Part shown: piece after piece, positions 25,951 to 36,371 of the stretch
How the letters are laid out: each line of letters opens with the position of its first letter
How positions within the stretch are numbered: the first letter of the stretch is position 1
Source of the DNA: Prescottella subtropica
GTDB taxonomy: Bacteria > Actinomycetota > Actinomycetes > Mycobacteriales > Mycobacteriaceae
Length of the DNA: 57,266 nt
Direction of reading: 5' to 3'
Assembly: GCF_005434945.1 (NCBI RefSeq)
Contig: NZ_SKCH01000024.1
Coordinates: forward strand, 1-57,266
The notes under the pieces: generated by a model
Databases searched by the model: none
What the model was told of the DNA's origin: nothing
The model's input: only the letters and a program-made list of their open reading frames with translations
Program-made: the position numbers and the translations under genes

Positions 25951-26800
25951 CCGGCACCTCCTGGCTGCCCCGTGCCCACGCGCCCGCCACCGCGATCGCG
26001 TCCAGCGACGCCTGCGCGTCGTGTACCCGTACCCCCCACGCGCCGTGTGTCACGGCGAGCGCCGAGATCACCGCGGTCGCCACCTCACGGCCGTCCGGTG
26101 CCCGGACGGTGCCGTCGGCGTCGGCCAGCAGCGACCCGAGGAACCGCTTCCGGGACGCCCCGATCAGCACCGGGAATCCGAGATCGTTCAGTTCCGACAG
26201 CCGGTGCAGCAGCTGCCAGTTGTGGTCCGGATCCTTCACGAAACCCAGTCCCGGATCGAGCACGAGCGCCCGCGGATCCACCCCGGCCGCGACCGCGGCA
26301 TCGACCTGCACCATCAGTTCGTCGCTCACGTCACGGACCACGTCGCCGTAGTGCGCGGACCCGCCCGCGTGCACGAACGCGCCCGCCGGACGCCAGTGCA
26401 TGAGCACCCACGGCACCCCCGCGTCGGCGACGACCCGCGCCATGTCCGCGTCGGCACGGCCACCGGACACGTCGTTGACGATCGACACACCCGCGTCGAT
26501 CGCGGCCTGGGCCACCGACGCACGCATCGTGTCGACGCTGACGGCGATTCCCTCGGCCGCGAGGTCCGCGATCACCGGGGCGACCCGAGCGGCCTCCACG
26601 TCCGGGTCGACGCGGGACGCGCCCGGCCGCGTGGACTCCCCGCCCACATCGACGATGTCGACTCCGAGCCGCTGCAGGTGCAGGCCGTGTTCGACGGCGG
26701 CGTCCCGGTCCAGGTACCGGCCGCCGTCGGAGAACGAATCGGCGGTCACGTTGAGGACACCCATCACGACGGGGCGTCCGGGGCGGGGCAGGGCGATCAC
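25943..26800 (-). CDS. folP: Dihydropteroate synthase
   Basis: Joins the pterin pyrophosphate with p-aminobenzoate; the sulfonamide target. The 285 residues carry [26 protein letters not shown], the VNDVSGG loop and the SRKRFLG end motif. The GTG at 26800 overlaps the folE stop (GTGA), and this start gives a length close to M. tuberculosis FolP1. The longer frame to 27139 is a read-through and is rejected. Confidence 0.95.
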   Translation of the reverse strand: MIALPRPGRPVVMGVLNVTADSFSDGGRYLDRDAAVEHGLHLQRLGVDIVDVGGESTRPGASRVDPDVEAARVAPVIADLAAEGIAVSVDTMRASVAQAAIDAGVSIVNDVSGGRADADMARVVADAGVPWVLMHWRPAGAFVHAGGSAHYGDVVRDVSDELMVQVDAAVAAGVDPRALVLDPGLGFVKDPDHNWQLLHRLSELNDLGFPVLIGASRKRFLGSLLADADGTVRAPDGREVATAVISALAVTHGAWGVRVHDAQASLDAIAVAGAWARGSQEVPGE

Positions 26801-27405
26801 TTGCGCAGGATCAGATCCAGCGCCTCGGCGCGGGAAGCGGAGTTCGACTGGAACAGCCCACGCACCGCCGACGTCGTCGTGCTCGCGCCGGGCTTGCGGA
26901 TGCCGCGCATCGCCATGCACAGGTGCTCGGCCTCGACGACCACGATCACGCCGCGCGGATCGAGCTTGCGGACGAGCGCATCCGCGACCTGGCTGGTGAG
27001 CCGCTCCTGCACCTGCGGGCGCTTCGCATACAGGTCCACCAGGCGGGCGAGCTTCGACAGCCCCGTCACCCGGCCGGTCTCGCCGGGAATGTAACCGACG
27101 TGCGCCACACCGTGGAACGACACCAGGTGGTGCTCGCACGTCGAGTACATGGGGATGTCCCGGACCAGGACGAGTTCCTGATGGCCCTCGTCGAACGTCG
27201 TGTTCAGGACGTCGTCCGGGTCTGTGTAGAGCCCTGCGAACACCTCGCGGTAGGCGCGTGCGACACGGGCCGGGGTATCGAGCAGTCCGGGACGATCGGG
27301 ATCCTCACCGACCGCGATCAGCAGTTCCCGCACCGCAGCCTCGGCGCGGTCCTGGTCGAACGGCCTTCCCGTCATGAGCGCGGACTCACTCCCCAACTGA
27401 TTCAC
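26797..27405 (-). CDS. folE: GTP cyclohydrolase I
   Basis: Opens the folate pathway by converting GTP to dihydroneopterin triphosphate. The 202 residues have the zinc-site cysteines in [13 protein letters not shown] and EHLCMAMRG, and end [10 protein letters not shown] exactly like the mycobacterial enzyme. GTG 27405 (MNQLGSES...) aligns with the M. tuberculosis start and gives the same length; an ATG 30 bases downstream is possible. It begins the folE-folP-folB-folK chain, in which each gene overlaps the next. Confidence 0.95.
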   Translation of the reverse strand: MNQLGSESALMTGRPFDQDRAEAAVRELLIAVGEDPDRPGLLDTPARVARAYREVFAGLYTDPDDVLNTTFDEGHQELVLVRDIPMYSTCEHHLVSFHGVAHVGYIPGETGRVTGLSKLARLVDLYAKRPQVQERLTSQVADALVRKLDPRGVIVVVEAEHLCMAMRGIRKPGASTTTSAVRGLFQSNSASRAEALDLILRK

Positions 27406-27441
27406 CGACAACCGACCGTACCTCCAGTATCGGGGCTGAAT

Positions 27442-27470
27442 GCCCTGGCCCACACCGGGTGGGCCAGGGC
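27442..27470 (-). terminator. Hairpin after ftsH
   Basis: A perfect 12-bp GC-rich stem (27442-27453 with 27459-27470, 5-nt loop) lies 19 nt past the ftsH stop and 36 nt before the folE start. It probably separates the two units. Confidence 0.6.
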
Positions 27471-27489
27471 AAGCCTAATTGCGAGCGGA

Positions 27490-29856
27490 CTACTGAGGAC
27501 CGGTCGGCCCCTCCCATGCCTGGGTCGGCGTATCGCCCTCGTGCTGCCCGGGCCGGTCGTCACCGGCCCGCCCGGTCCCCGGATCGCCGGGTGGGCGACC
27601 GGAACCGCTCTGCGGTCCGGCCGGCGGACGCGGCGGCTCCCACTGCGGGTAGTGCTGCCAGTTGCCCTGCGGTTGGCCCTGACCCTGGCCCGGGTCCGCC
27701 GGTTCGCGCGGCGGCCAGCCCGGAGCGGACCAGCCGGCCGGGGCGCCGTAGTCGGGACGGGTGCCCGGTGCCGGCGGCTGCTGCGGCTGCGGCTGCGGCG
27801 CACCCGGATGCGGGGCGGGCCGCCCGAACGGCTCGGGGGCGGTATGTCCGTTGACCGGCGGCGCCGCACGATGCTCCGCGAACGTCGGCTGCGGTGCCGG
27901 CTGGGACACCGGTTCCGGCGGCCACGTCTCGCCGCGCTCGGTCGCCAACTCCCGCGGCGTCTTGATCGGCGGCTTGGTCGACGGCGTCCGGTCGCCGAAC
28001 ACGTTGAACTCGGTGATCCGCGGGCGCTTCACGACCGTCGACAGGATCTGCTCGAGATCCTTGCGGGTGAGCGTCTCGCGTTCGAGCAGTTCGCGGGCGA
28101 GTTCGTCGAGGACGTCCCGGTACTCGTCGAGGATCGACCACGCCTCGGTGTGCGCGGCCTCGATGAGCTTGCGCACCTCCTCGTCGATCTCGCGGGCGAT
28201 CTCGTGCGAGTAGTCGGAGTTCATGCCCATCGACCGGCCCAGGAACGGGTCGCCCTGTTCCTGCCCGTAGCGGACCGCGCCGAGCTTGGCGCTCATGCCG
28301 TACTCGGTCACCATCGCGCGGGCGATCTTGGTGGCCTGGTCGATGTCGGACGACGCACCCGTGGTGGGCTCGTGGAACACCAGTTCCTCGGCGGCACGGC
28401 CACCCATCGCCATGACGAGGCGGGCGATCATCTCCGACCGCGTCATCAGGCCCTTGTCGTCCTCGGGGACGGTCATCGCGTGGCCGCCGGTGCGACCGCG
28501 CGCGAGGATCGTGACCTTGTAGATCGGTTCGATGTCCGGCATCGCCCACGCGGCGAGCGTGTGCCCACCCTCGTGGTATGCGGTGATCTTCTTCTCGTGC
28601 TCGGAGATGATCCGGCTCTTGCGGCGCGGTCCGCCGATCACCCGGTCGACGGACTCCTCGAGCGCCGCCTCGGTGATCACGGCGCCGTTCTCACGGGCGG
28701 TGAGCAGCGCGGCCTCGTTGACGACGTTGGCCAGGTCGGCGCCGGACATGCCGACGGTGCGCTTCGCGAGCCCTTCGAGGTCGGCGTGCTGGTCCAGCGG
28801 CTTGCCCTGCGAATGCACCTTCAGGATCGCGCGGCGACCCGCGAGGTCGGGGTTGCCGACCGGGATCTGCCGGTCGAATCGGCCGGGCCGCAGCAGTGCC
28901 GGGTCGAGGATGTCGGGGCGGTTGGTGGCTGCGATCAGGATGATGCCGGTGCGGTCACCGAAGCCGTCCATCTCGACGAGCAGCTGGTTGAGAGTCTGCT
29001 CGCGCTCGTCGTGGCCGCCGCCGAGGCCGGCGCCACGCTGGCGGCCGACGGCGTCGATCTCGTCGACGAAGATGATGCACGGGCTGTTCTGCTTGGCCTG
29101 TTCGAACAGGTCGCGGACGCGGGAGGCGCCGACACCGACGAACATCTCCACGAAGTCGGAGCCGGAGATCGTGAAGAACGGGACCCCGGCCTCGCCGGCG
29201 ACGGCCCGCGCGAGCAGCGTCTTACCGGTGCCGGGCGGGCCGTACAGCAGCACGCCCTTGGGGATCTTCGCGCCGAGCGCCTGGTAGCGCGACGGGTTCT
29301 GCAGGAAGTCCTTGATCTCGTAGAGTTCCTCGACGGCCTCGTCGGCGCCGGCGACGTCCGCGAACGTCGTCTTCGGCAGATCCTTCGACAGCTGCTTGGC
29401 CTTCGACTTGCCGAAGCCCATCATGCCGCCGCGGCCGCCTCCCTGCATGCGGCTCATCACGAAGTAGAAGATGCCGAGCAGGATGATCATCGGCAGCACG
29501 AACAGCAGGATCGACGTCAGCCAGCTCTCCTGCGTGACGCTGGTGTTGAACTTCTCCGCGCCGGACGCGGCGACCTTGTCGAAGATCTGCTCGGACGCCG
29601 CCGCCGGGTACTTCGCGATGATCTCTTTCTGACCACCGGTCGCGTCGTTGCCGTTGTCGAGCCACAACCGCACCTGCTGTTCGCGGTCGTCGATCTGCGC
29701 CTTGTCGACGTTCTTCGCGTCGAGTTGCGCGATCGCCACCGAGGTGTCGACCGATTTGAAGCCGCGGGTGTCGTTGCCGAAGTAACTGAAGGCGTAGATC
29801 ACCAGCAGGACGCCGGCGACGATCGCCACATTGCGGAACACTGTCTTGCGGTTCAT
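27490..29856 (-). CDS. ftsH: ATP-dependent zinc metalloprotease FtsH
   Basis: A membrane AAA+ protease that degrades misfolded membrane and regulatory proteins as a hexamer. The 788 residues have two spans (about 10-26 and 113-133) flanking a periplasmic-side domain, Walker A GPPGTGKT at 206-213, Walker B VDEID at 264-268, and the zinc site HEGGH at 428-432. A C-terminal extension from about 620 is disordered and rich in Pro, Gln and Gly, as in mycobacteria. The ATG at 29856 (MNRKTVFRN) equals the M. tuberculosis start; the extra 25 codons upstream are rejected. Confidence 0.97.
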   Translation of the reverse strand: MNRKTVFRNVAIVAGVLLVIYAFSYFGNDTRGFKSVDTSVAIAQLDAKNVDKAQIDDREQQVRLWLDNGNDATGGQKEIIAKYPAAASEQIFDKVAASGAEKFNTSVTQESWLTSILLFVLPMIILLGIFYFVMSRMQGGGRGGMMGFGKSKAKQLSKDLPKTTFADVAGADEAVEELYEIKDFLQNPSRYQALGAKIPKGVLLYGPPGTGKTLLARAVAGEAGVPFFTISGSDFVEMFVGVGASRVRDLFEQAKQNSPCIIFVDEIDAVGRQRGAGLGGGHDEREQTLNQLLVEMDGFGDRTGIILIAATNRPDILDPALLRPGRFDRQIPVGNPDLAGRRAILKVHSQGKPLDQHADLEGLAKRTVGMSGADLANVVNEAALLTARENGAVITEAALEESVDRVIGGPRRKSRIISEHEKKITAYHEGGHTLAAWAMPDIEPIYKVTILARGRTGGHAMTVPEDDKGLMTRSEMIARLVMAMGGRAAEELVFHEPTTGASSDIDQATKIARAMVTEYGMSAKLGAVRYGQEQGDPFLGRSMGMNSDYSHEIAREIDEEVRKLIEAAHTEAWSILDEYRDVLDELARELLERETLTRKDLEQILSTVVKRPRITEFNVFGDRTPSTKPPIKTPRELATERGETWPPEPVSQPAPQPTFAEHRAAPPVNGHTAPEPFGRPAPHPGAPQPQPQQPPAPGTRPDYGAPAGWSAPGWPPREPADPGQGQGQPQGNWQHYPQWEPPRPPAGPQSGSGRPPGDPGTGRAGDDRPGQHEGDTPTQAWEGPTGPQ

Positions 29857-29988
29857 ACAGGTTCGGCCCGGGTGGCCGGTCCTTTCGGTAGTGCGGGCAA
29901 CTCGGTAGCACGGGCCCGGCAGTCCGGACACCTCAGATTACCGTGACGACGACGCTCGACGCGTGTCCGCGGCCGACCGTCCCCGACG

Positions 29989-30000
29989 GGTGACGTCACC
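29989..30000. promoter_or_regulatory. 12-bp palindrome in the ftsH upstream region
   Basis: GGTGACGTCACC is a perfect palindrome about 130 bp before the ftsH start. The 223-bp gap (29857-30079) holds no gene I can support and should contain the ftsH promoter. A regulator site is only a suggestion. Confidence 0.25.
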
Positions 30001-30079
30001 GTTTTCAACGCACGACGACCCCGGTTCGGTTCCCGCCGCGGCGCGAATCGTGGCCGGGCGGCACTGTTCGTGCCGGATG

Positions 30080-31441
30080 TCACATCGGACAGTGTCGTGG
30101 CCACCGTCGGAGGCGCTCGAGTTCGGCGGCGACGGCGAGGACCGTGGTCTCGCCGCCCGGGGGTGCGACGACCTGCACACCGAGGGGTGTCCGTGAGTGG
30201 GAGTGCATCCCTGCCGGCACGGTCGCGGCGGGCCAGCCGAGGACGTTCCACAGCGCACTGAACGGGGCGTAGCGGACGTTCGCGGCGACGTTGGCCGCCC
30301 ATGATTTCTCGCTCCACGCGAGCGCCGGGATCGGGGGCTGCGCGAGCGACGGTGTCAACACCACATCGAAGTCCGCGAAGAAGTGCAGCATCCGCTGCTG
30401 CAGTCGCCGGACCTGCCCGTCGCGGACCAGTCCGGCGCGTTCGACAGCCCGCCCGATCGCCGCGTGCCGGCGGGTACGCGGCTGCAGTAGCGCCGGGTCG
30501 AGGCCGGCGGCGTCGGACGCGGTGCCCGCCAGCCACCGGGTGAAGGCGACGGCCATCGTCGGCGGGTACGGGATGCGGGTGGCCGTCGTGTGGTGCCCGG
30601 CCTCGGCCAGGGCGCCGGCGGCGTCCCGCGTCCCGTCGGCCCATTCCCGGTCGACGCGGACGATCGGGGACGGGGTCCCCACCGCGACACCGATCCGCAG
30701 CGGACGCGGCGGCGAGGTGCGGGCGAGCCCCGGATCCGCGGCGAGCACGGACAGCATCAGGGCCGTGTCCTCGACGGTCGCGGCGATCGGCCCGTTCTCC
30801 GACAGTCCGAACCACGAGTGCGCGCCCAGTTCGGCGGGGACGAGTCCGCGGCCGGGTTTGAGGCCGACGACACCGCACGCGGCGGACGGGATCCTGATCG
30901 ATCCCATGCCGTCGGCGGCCAACGCGATCGGGACCATGCCGGTGGCGACCGCGGCCGCGGATCCGCCGGACGAGCCGCCCGGCACCAGGTCCGGGTTCCA
31001 CGGGTTGCGGGTGATCACGCCCGGGGAGTCGGCCGACCCCCACACGCACAGTTCCGGGACGGCGGTCAGCCCGACCGGGATCGCACCGGCGGCCCGCAAC
31101 CGGGCGACGGTCGGATGGTCGCGGGCGGACGGGGTCGGGTCGGTGGCGGCGGAGCCGTCGCGCATCGGTTCGCCGCGGACCGGGACGTTGTCCTTGATCG
31201 CGACGGGCACCCCGGCCAGCGGCAGGTCCGCGAGGTCGGCGCGGTCGGTGAGGGCCGCGGCCTCGGCGCGGGCACGGTCGCCGAATACGCGCACGAACGC
31301 CCGGATCGGCGGGTCCCGCTGCTCGATGCGGCGCAGTGCGTCGTCGACGACGTCGACCGGGGACAGCGTTCCGGCCCGGACCCGGGCGGCGATGGCAGTG
31401 GCGGTGAGGTCGTCACCGGCAGTTTTGTCGGGATCTCGCAC
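30080..31441 (-). CDS. Amidase-signature family hydrolase
   Basis: A 453-residue amidase with the Ser-cisSer-Lys triad: Lys83 in VAIKDN, Ser157 in GGSSGGSA, and nucleophile Ser181 in GMGSIRIPSA, 24 residues after the cis-Ser as in other members. The substrate cannot be read from sequence. The GTG at 31441 is chosen; a CATACT hexamer ends six bases before it, so the mRNA may be leaderless. The frame continues far upstream across the divergent kinase gene, and that part is noise. It is divergent from the kinase. Confidence 0.88.
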   Translation of the reverse strand: MRDPDKTAGDDLTATAIAARVRAGTLSPVDVVDDALRRIEQRDPPIRAFVRVFGDRARAEAAALTDRADLADLPLAGVPVAIKDNVPVRGEPMRDGSAATDPTPSARDHPTVARLRAAGAIPVGLTAVPELCVWGSADSPGVITRNPWNPDLVPGGSSGGSAAAVATGMVPIALAADGMGSIRIPSAACGVVGLKPGRGLVPAELGAHSWFGLSENGPIAATVEDTALMLSVLAADPGLARTSPPRPLRIGVAVGTPSPIVRVDREWADGTRDAAGALAEAGHHTTATRIPYPPTMAVAFTRWLAGTASDAAGLDPALLQPRTRRHAAIGRAVERAGLVRDGQVRRLQQRMLHFFADFDVVLTPSLAQPPIPALAWSEKSWAANVAANVRYAPFSALWNVLGWPAATVPAGMHSHSRTPLGVQVVAPPGGETTVLAVAAELERLRRWPRHCPM

Positions 31442-31540
31442 CTGCCGAGTATGCCGCGGCCGGCGATAGTATTTCGAGTAACCCGAGGGGTGAGTCCCGC
31501 CCACCCCACCGCGCTCCCCTTCCCCGGACGGTGACGAGTG

Positions 31541-33799
31541 ATGGACGGTTCTCGCACGGTGTCCTTCCTCGCCGACGTCGTCGCGCGCCTGGCGACCGCG
31601 TGGGACTCGGTCGGCGCCGACGATCCCGGCCCGGATCTGGAGGCGTTCCTGCCGGGTGGGCTGCCCGCCGGGGACGCCTTGCGGCGGGCCGCGCTCGTCG
31701 AACTGGTCAAGGTCGATCTCGAATATCGGCTGCTGCACGCGAACCGGCAGAAGCCGTTGACGGCGTATCGGGACGAATTCCCGGAGTTGACGCCGCTCCC
31801 GCCGGACCTCGTCTACGAGGACATGCACCTGCGCCGACGCGGCGGGCATCCGGTCGACACGGACGCGTTGCTGCGCGAGTTCCCCGAGCACACGGGACTG
31901 ATCGAGGGCGCGGACACCGACACCTACCGCAGCACGCTCGTCGCGCAGCCGGGGGTGCGGCAGACGCTCGACCGGGTGGACGTCGGCGACCGGGTCGACG
32001 AGTTCGATCTGGTGACCGCGCTCGGACGTGGGTCGTTCGCGCGGGTGTTCCTGGCTCGGCAGCGGTCGATGCAGCGGATCGTGGCGGTGAAGATCTCCCA
32101 CGATCACGGCACCGAACCGCAGACCCTCGCCCAACTCGACCACGACTACATCGTGCGGGTCTTCGATCAGCGGCGGCTTCCCGACAGTTCCCTCAAGCTG
32201 CTGTACATGCAGTACGTGCCGGGCGGCACGCTGCTCGACGTCGTCCACCGGCTCCGCGACCTGCACGGCGACGACCGCCCCGACTCGGGCCGGTTCCTGC
32301 TCGAGTCGGTCGATGCGGTGCTCGAACGCAAGGGGGAGCTGCGGCCGAGCGGTTCGAGTGTCCGCGCCGAGGTGGCGGCCCTGTCGTGGCCCGAGACGGT
32401 CGCGTGGCTGGGCCGGCGGCTCGCCTCCGCCCTCGACTACGCCGACGGCCGCGGCGTCCTGCACCGGGACATCAAACCGGCGAACGTGCTGCTCACCGCG
32501 GAGGGGGTGCCCAAGCTCGCCGACTTCAACATCAGTTTCAGCGACCGGGTCGTCGGGACCAGCCCGGTCGCCTACTTCGGGGGTTCGCTGGCGTACATGT
32601 CACCCGAGCAGCTCGAGGCGTGCCATCCGGGTCTTCCGGGTTCGGCCGGGGACCTCGACGTCCGCAGTGACCTGTTCGCGCTCGGGGTGATGCTGTGGGA
32701 ACTGTTGACCGGACGCCGGCCGTTCACGGACGAGCCCGACGCGGGCGAGTCCGCGACGTCGCTCGGGCGGATGCTGGCGCTGCGCCGGCGCCCGGTCGCC
32801 CCGGCGCTGGTCGACGCGTTGCCCGACGACTGCCCGGCGGCGCTGCGCCGGGTCCTGCTCACCTGTCTGGCCCCGGACCCTGCCGACCGCTGGTCGACGG
32901 GCGCCGAGCTGGCCCAGCAGTTCGACCTGTGCCTGGACGCGCGGGCCCGCGACCTCGTCGACCCGCCCCGCGGCAGCTGGCGGTACCGGTTGCGGCCGTG
33001 GATGGTGCCGATCGTCGCGCTCGGGGTGGGCGTCCCGAACACGCTGGCGGCGCTGTACAACTACCACCACAACAAGACGCTGATCATCGACGAGCTGTCG
33101 GCGGAGGCGCAGCAGCGGTTCGGCGAGATCTCGCAGGTGATCAACTCGATCGTGTTCCCGCTCGGGATCGTGGTGTGCCTGTACTTCCTCCGGAACGTCG
33201 TCACGGTGCCCCGTGGTCTGCGGCGCGGCCGCGGCTACGACGCCACCGCCCTGGCCCGGGCCCGCGCCGACACACTGCTGATGGGTGACCGGATCGTCGC
33301 GGTGGTGTTCGCGCTGTGGCTGATCGCCGGTGTCGCGTTCCCGGTGTCCCTGCAGATCGCGGCCGGCGGGCTGCCGCAGGGCGCGTACGTGCATTTCCTC
33401 GGGTCGCAGATCGTGTGCGGCGCCGTCGCGGTCGCGTACCCGTTCTTCCTGGTCACGTTCTACGCGGTGCGCTGCCTGTACCCGTCGCTGCTGCCGCACG
33501 GCATCACCAGCAGCAGCGACGACCGTCGGCTACGCGGCCTGGACCGCCGCAGCACCATGTACCTCGCGGTCGCGGCGTCGGTGCCGCTCGTCGGGGTGGC
33601 CGGGGTGACGTTCCTGTCCCCCGACGAGATCTCCCTCGTCGTGTACGCGGTGCGGGTGCTGTGCGTCGGCGGGGTGGCCGCGTTCGTGTTCGTGTATTGG
33701 CTGTTCCGCCTGCTGGAGGAGGATCTGCGGGCACTCGAACGGGTCGTGTCCGGCAGCGGCTATCCGCCGTACACCTTGGGTTCGAGGGTGCCGATGTAG
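31541..33799 (+). CDS. Membrane-anchored Ser/Thr protein kinase with a DFN motif
   Basis: A 752-residue protein. The N-terminal ~150 residues hold two short repeats-like blocks ([20 protein letters not shown]) of the kind seen before kinase domains in planctomycete and myxobacterial proteins. The kinase domain (about 156-440) has LGRGSF at 161-166, Lys184 in [14 protein letters not shown] at 308-315, and DFN at 328-330 in place of DFG. The C-terminal ~300 residues contain about five or six membrane spans and no PASTA repeats. The ATG at 31541 or the GTG just before it is the start; no clear Shine-Dalgarno. Its 3' end overlaps hpt by 40 bp tail to tail. It is not part of the M. tuberculosis order. 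Confidence 0.85.
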   Translation: MDGSRTVSFLADVVARLATAWDSVGADDPGPDLEAFLPGGLPAGDALRRAALVELVKVDLEYRLLHANRQKPLTAYRDEFPELTPLPPDLVYEDMHLRRRGGHPVDTDALLREFPEHTGLIEGADTDTYRSTLVAQPGVRQTLDRVDVGDRVDEFDLVTALGRGSFARVFLARQRSMQRIVAVKISHDHGTEPQTLAQLDHDYIVRVFDQRRLPDSSLKLLYMQYVPGGTLLDVVHRLRDLHGDDRPDSGRFLLESVDAVLERKGELRPSGSSVRAEVAALSWPETVAWLGRRLASALDYADGRGVLHRDIKPANVLLTAEGVPKLADFNISFSDRVVGTSPVAYFGGSLAYMSPEQLEACHPGLPGSAGDLDVRSDLFALGVMLWELLTGRRPFTDEPDAGESATSLGRMLALRRRPVAPALVDALPDDCPAALRRVLLTCLAPDPADRWSTGAELAQQFDLCLDARARDLVDPPRGSWRYRLRPWMVPIVALGVGVPNTLAALYNYHHNKTLIIDELSAEAQQRFGEISQVINSIVFPLGIVVCLYFLRNVVTVPRGLRRGRGYDATALARARADTLLMGDRIVAVVFALWLIAGVAFPVSLQIAAGGLPQGAYVHFLGSQIVCGAVAVAYPFFLVTFYAVRCLYPSLLPHGITSSSDDRRLRGLDRRSTMYLAVAASVPLVGVAGVTFLSPDEISLVVYAVRVLCVGGVAAFVFVYWLFRLLEEDLRALERVVSGSGYPPYTLGSRVPM

Positions 33800-34314
33800 G
33801 GCAGGTCGCGGTAGCGCTCGGCGTAGTCGAGGCCGTAGCCGACGACGAACTCGTCGGGGATGTCGAAGCCGACGTGCGCGACCTCGACGTCGACCTTGAC
33901 GGCCTCCGGCTTACGCAGCAGCGTGACGACCTCGAGCGACGCCGGGTTGCGGGTCTTGAGGTTGCGCATCAGCCACGACAGCGTCAGCCCGGAGTCGATG
34001 ATGTCCTCGACGATGAGGACGTGGCGGCCGGCGATGTCCTTGTCGAGGTCCTTGAGGATCCGCACGACACCTGACGACGACGTCGACGATCCGTAGGAGC
34101 TGACCGCCATGAATTCCATCTGGGTGGGGATCGGCAGCGCCCGCGCGAAGTCGGTCATGAAGAAGATCGCGCCCTTGAGGACACCGACGAGCAGCAGATC
34201 GCCCTCGGGTGCTCCGACCGGATAGCGTTCGGCGATCGCCGCGGCCAGTTCGGCCGTCCGCTCCTTGATCTGCTCCTCGGAGATGAGTACCGATGCGATG
34301 TCGCCCTCGTACAC
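33760..34314 (-). CDS. hpt: Hypoxanthine phosphoribosyltransferase
   Basis: Salvages hypoxanthine and guanine with PRPP. The 184 residues have [12 protein letters not shown] (pyrophosphate loop), the flexible SSYG segment and the PRPP-binding [14 protein letters not shown], and KPEAVKVDV with the purine-site Lys. It starts with GTG 12 bp after tilS, the usual actinobacterial tilS-hpt order, and its end lies inside the 3' end of the convergent kinase gene. Confidence 0.96.
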   Translation of the reverse strand: MYEGDIASVLISEEQIKERTAELAAAIAERYPVGAPEGDLLLVGVLKGAIFFMTDFARALPIPTQMEFMAVSSYGSSTSSSGVVRILKDLDKDIAGRHVLIVEDIIDSGLTLSWLMRNLKTRNPASLEVVTLLRKPEAVKVDVEVAHVGFDIPDEFVVGYGLDYAERYRDLPYIGTLEPKVYGG

Positions 34315-34326
34315 GGAGCATTCCTC

Positions 34327-35310
34327 TCAGTCGTTCACGAACCCCGTCGACAGCCTGCCACGCCGACGGGATGCAACCAACCTGACTCCCGGCCGGCCGC
34401 CGCCGACCGCGACCCCGCCCTGCCCGTGCCAGCGGCCGACGAGATCGTCGACAGACCGTAACTGCTTGTCGGTCAAGGCTTTTGCGCCGCAGTCCAGGAG
34501 CCACGACCGTAACACCCGGCGCCGGACCGCGACGGGGATCTCGTGGAGTCGCTCGACCGCGAGTTCGCCGGGGCCACCGTCTCCGACGCGTGCTGCCGCG
34601 TACGCCTGCCCGGCGAGGGCGTCGAGCACGTCGCCGTCCTCGCGGAGTTGCCGGGCCGTGCGCCCCAGCGCGGACGCGACCCCGCCCCCGAGGACGTCCT
34701 CGAGCAGTGGCAGCACCTCGGTGCGCAACCGGACGCGGGTGAACGACGGATCCGCGTTGTGCGGGTCCTCGTGCGGGGCGAGTCCGAGTTCGCGGCACGC
34801 CTGCCGGGTCACCGACCGCCGCACCCCCAGCAGCGGCCGACCCCACGGGGCGGTGTAGTCGGCCATGCCGCGGATCGACCGGCTGCCCGAGCCGCGGGCC
34901 AGTCCCAGCAGCACCGTCTCGGCCTGGTCGTCGAGGGTGTGTCCGAGCAGGACGGGCCGGCCGTCGCGGCCGGTGTCGAGGGCGGCGTACCGGGCGGTGC
35001 GAGCGGCGGCCTCGAGCCCGCCCGTACCGGTGACGTCGACCCCGACCACATCGGCGGCAGCGCAGCCGAGGGCCAGCGCGCGGGCCGCCGCCGCGGCGGC
35101 CACCTCCCCCGATCCGGCCTGGAGTCGGTGGTCGACGACGAGGGCCCGCACCGCAGCAGCCTCGGCGACCGTGGCCGCCGTCAATGCGAGGGAATCGGCG
35201 CCACCGGACAGGGCGACGACGACCGTCCCGGCCGGGGCGTGCCGGGCCAGCCACCCGCGGACTGCGCGGCGCACCTCCAGGATCGCGGGCGTCTCGGGCA
35301 GCAGCGTCAC
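34327..35310 (-). CDS. tilS: tRNA(Ile)-lysidine synthetase
   Basis: Modifies the CAU anticodon of tRNA-Ile to lysidine so that it reads AUA. The 327-residue product has the PP-loop SGGADS at 35-40, a GHTLDDQAETVLLGL motif and the RxxRxGxLP-type loop region at the C-terminal end, shorter than in E. coli. The GTG at 35310 overlaps the stop of the upstream zincin gene (GTGA). The longer frame to 35886 is rejected because it crosses that gene. Confidence 0.94.
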   Translation of the reverse strand: MTLLPETPAILEVRRAVRGWLARHAPAGTVVVALSGGADSLALTAATVAEAAAVRALVVDHRLQAGSGEVAAAAAARALALGCAAADVVGVDVTGTGGLEAAARTARYAALDTGRDGRPVLLGHTLDDQAETVLLGLARGSGSRSIRGMADYTAPWGRPLLGVRRSVTRQACRELGLAPHEDPHNADPSFTRVRLRTEVLPLLEDVLGGGVASALGRTARQLREDGDVLDALAGQAYAAARVGDGGPGELAVERLHEIPVAVRRRVLRSWLLDCGAKALTDKQLRSVDDLVGRWHGQGGVAVGGGRPGVRLVASRRRGRLSTGFVND

Positions 35311-36365
35311 CCGAGGACCCGGGCGATCCAGGCGTCGGGGTATTCGATCTCGTCGAGCGTCGGCAGTGTGTCGGGTCCGGTCCAGATCGTGTTGAACCGC
35401 TCCATGCCCACCCGGTCGACGACGGTGTCGACGAACTTCTTGCCGCGCACGTACTGCGCCATCTTGGCGTCCATGCCGAGCAGGGCCCGCAACAGTCGCT
35501 GCACCGGATTGGTGCGACGCTGCCGGCGGGCGTCGAACGCCGCCCGGATCCGTGTCACCGACGGCACCACGGCCGGGCCGACGGCGTCCATGACGTGGTC
35601 GGCGTGCCCCTCGAGGACGGTGCCGAGCGCAAGCATCCGGTCGAGCGCGTCGCGTTGCGGCGGCGCCTGCGTGGCCCGGATCAGGCCGATGATGCCGCGC
35701 TGGTCGGCGGGCAGATCCTCCCCGCGGCGCCGTTCCCGCAGCGCCCCCGACAGCCGGGAGACGAACTCGGTCATCGGCTCGTCGGTCGCCTCTCCGAGCG
35801 TGGCGACGGATGCGCGCATGTGGTCGCCGATCCAGGGGGCGGACGAGAACTGGACGCGGTGGGTGACCTCGTGCAGGCACACCCACAACCGGAAGTCGGC
35901 GGGCGGCACCTTCAGGGTGCGTTCCACCTGCAGCACGTTGGGGGCGACGAGCAGCAGCGTGCCGTGCTCGCCGGTGAACGGGTCGTACTGTCCGAGGATC
36001 GCCGACGACAGGTACGCGAGCATCGCCCCGGCCTGCACCCCGCCCGGTTTCCCGGACAGCAGTGTGCGCGATGCGGCATCGATGTCGGTGCCGGTCAGGT
36101 GCGCCATGGACTGTGCGGCCGCGTGGATCCAGCCGGCTCGGTCGACGACGCGGGCGGGCGGGATCGGCAGCCCGTCGGCGAGGCCGGTGACGTCCCGGAC
36201 GGGGCCTTCGGCGCGCACCGACGCGTCTTCGAGGGCGGTGACGATCGTCTCCGCCGTGTACCGCGACGTGGCGGGGGCGGCGGGAGCCAGGCGGGCACCG
36301 GTCCGCGCGGCCAGGCGCCAGTCCACCGCGCCGCCGAATCCGCTGTCCGACTCCGACACCGTCAC
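35307..36365 (-). CDS. Zincin-like metallopeptidase-fold protein (Rv3626c-like)
   Basis: A 352-residue member of the actinobacterial zinc-dependent family often labelled 'coenzyme F420 biosynthesis associated'. The motif CLHEVTHRVQF gives HEVTH, the HExxH zinc site, at about 185-189; a Glu/Asp-rich helix later (LEGHADHVMDAV) supplies further ligands. No signal peptide is seen. It sits between dacB and tilS as in M. tuberculosis Rv3627c-Rv3625c. Start is one of two close GTG codons (36365 or 36359); a GTGAGG lies just upstream of the first. Confidence 0.85.
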   Translation of the reverse strand: MTVSESDSGFGGAVDWRLAARTGARLAPAAPATSRYTAETIVTALEDASVRAEGPVRDVTGLADGLPIPPARVVDRAGWIHAAAQSMAHLTGTDIDAASRTLLSGKPGGVQAGAMLAYLSSAILGQYDPFTGEHGTLLLVAPNVLQVERTLKVPPADFRLWVCLHEVTHRVQFSSAPWIGDHMRASVATLGEATDEPMTEFVSRLSGALRERRRGEDLPADQRGIIGLIRATQAPPQRDALDRMLALGTVLEGHADHVMDAVGPAVVPSVTRIRAAFDARRQRRTNPVQRLLRALLGMDAKMAQYVRGKKFVDTVVDRVGMERFNTIWTGPDTLPTLDEIEYPDAWIARVLG

Positions 36366-36371
36366 CTCACT

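Noticed and set aside
27770-27810. Repeat-like CTGCGGCTGCGGCTG tract
   Set aside because: It encodes the Pro/Gln-rich tail of FtsH and is ordinary low-complexity coding sequence.
30080-32464. Amidase extended to 794 codons
   Set aside because: The region beyond 31441 is antisense to the kinase gene and does not look like an amidase N-terminus.
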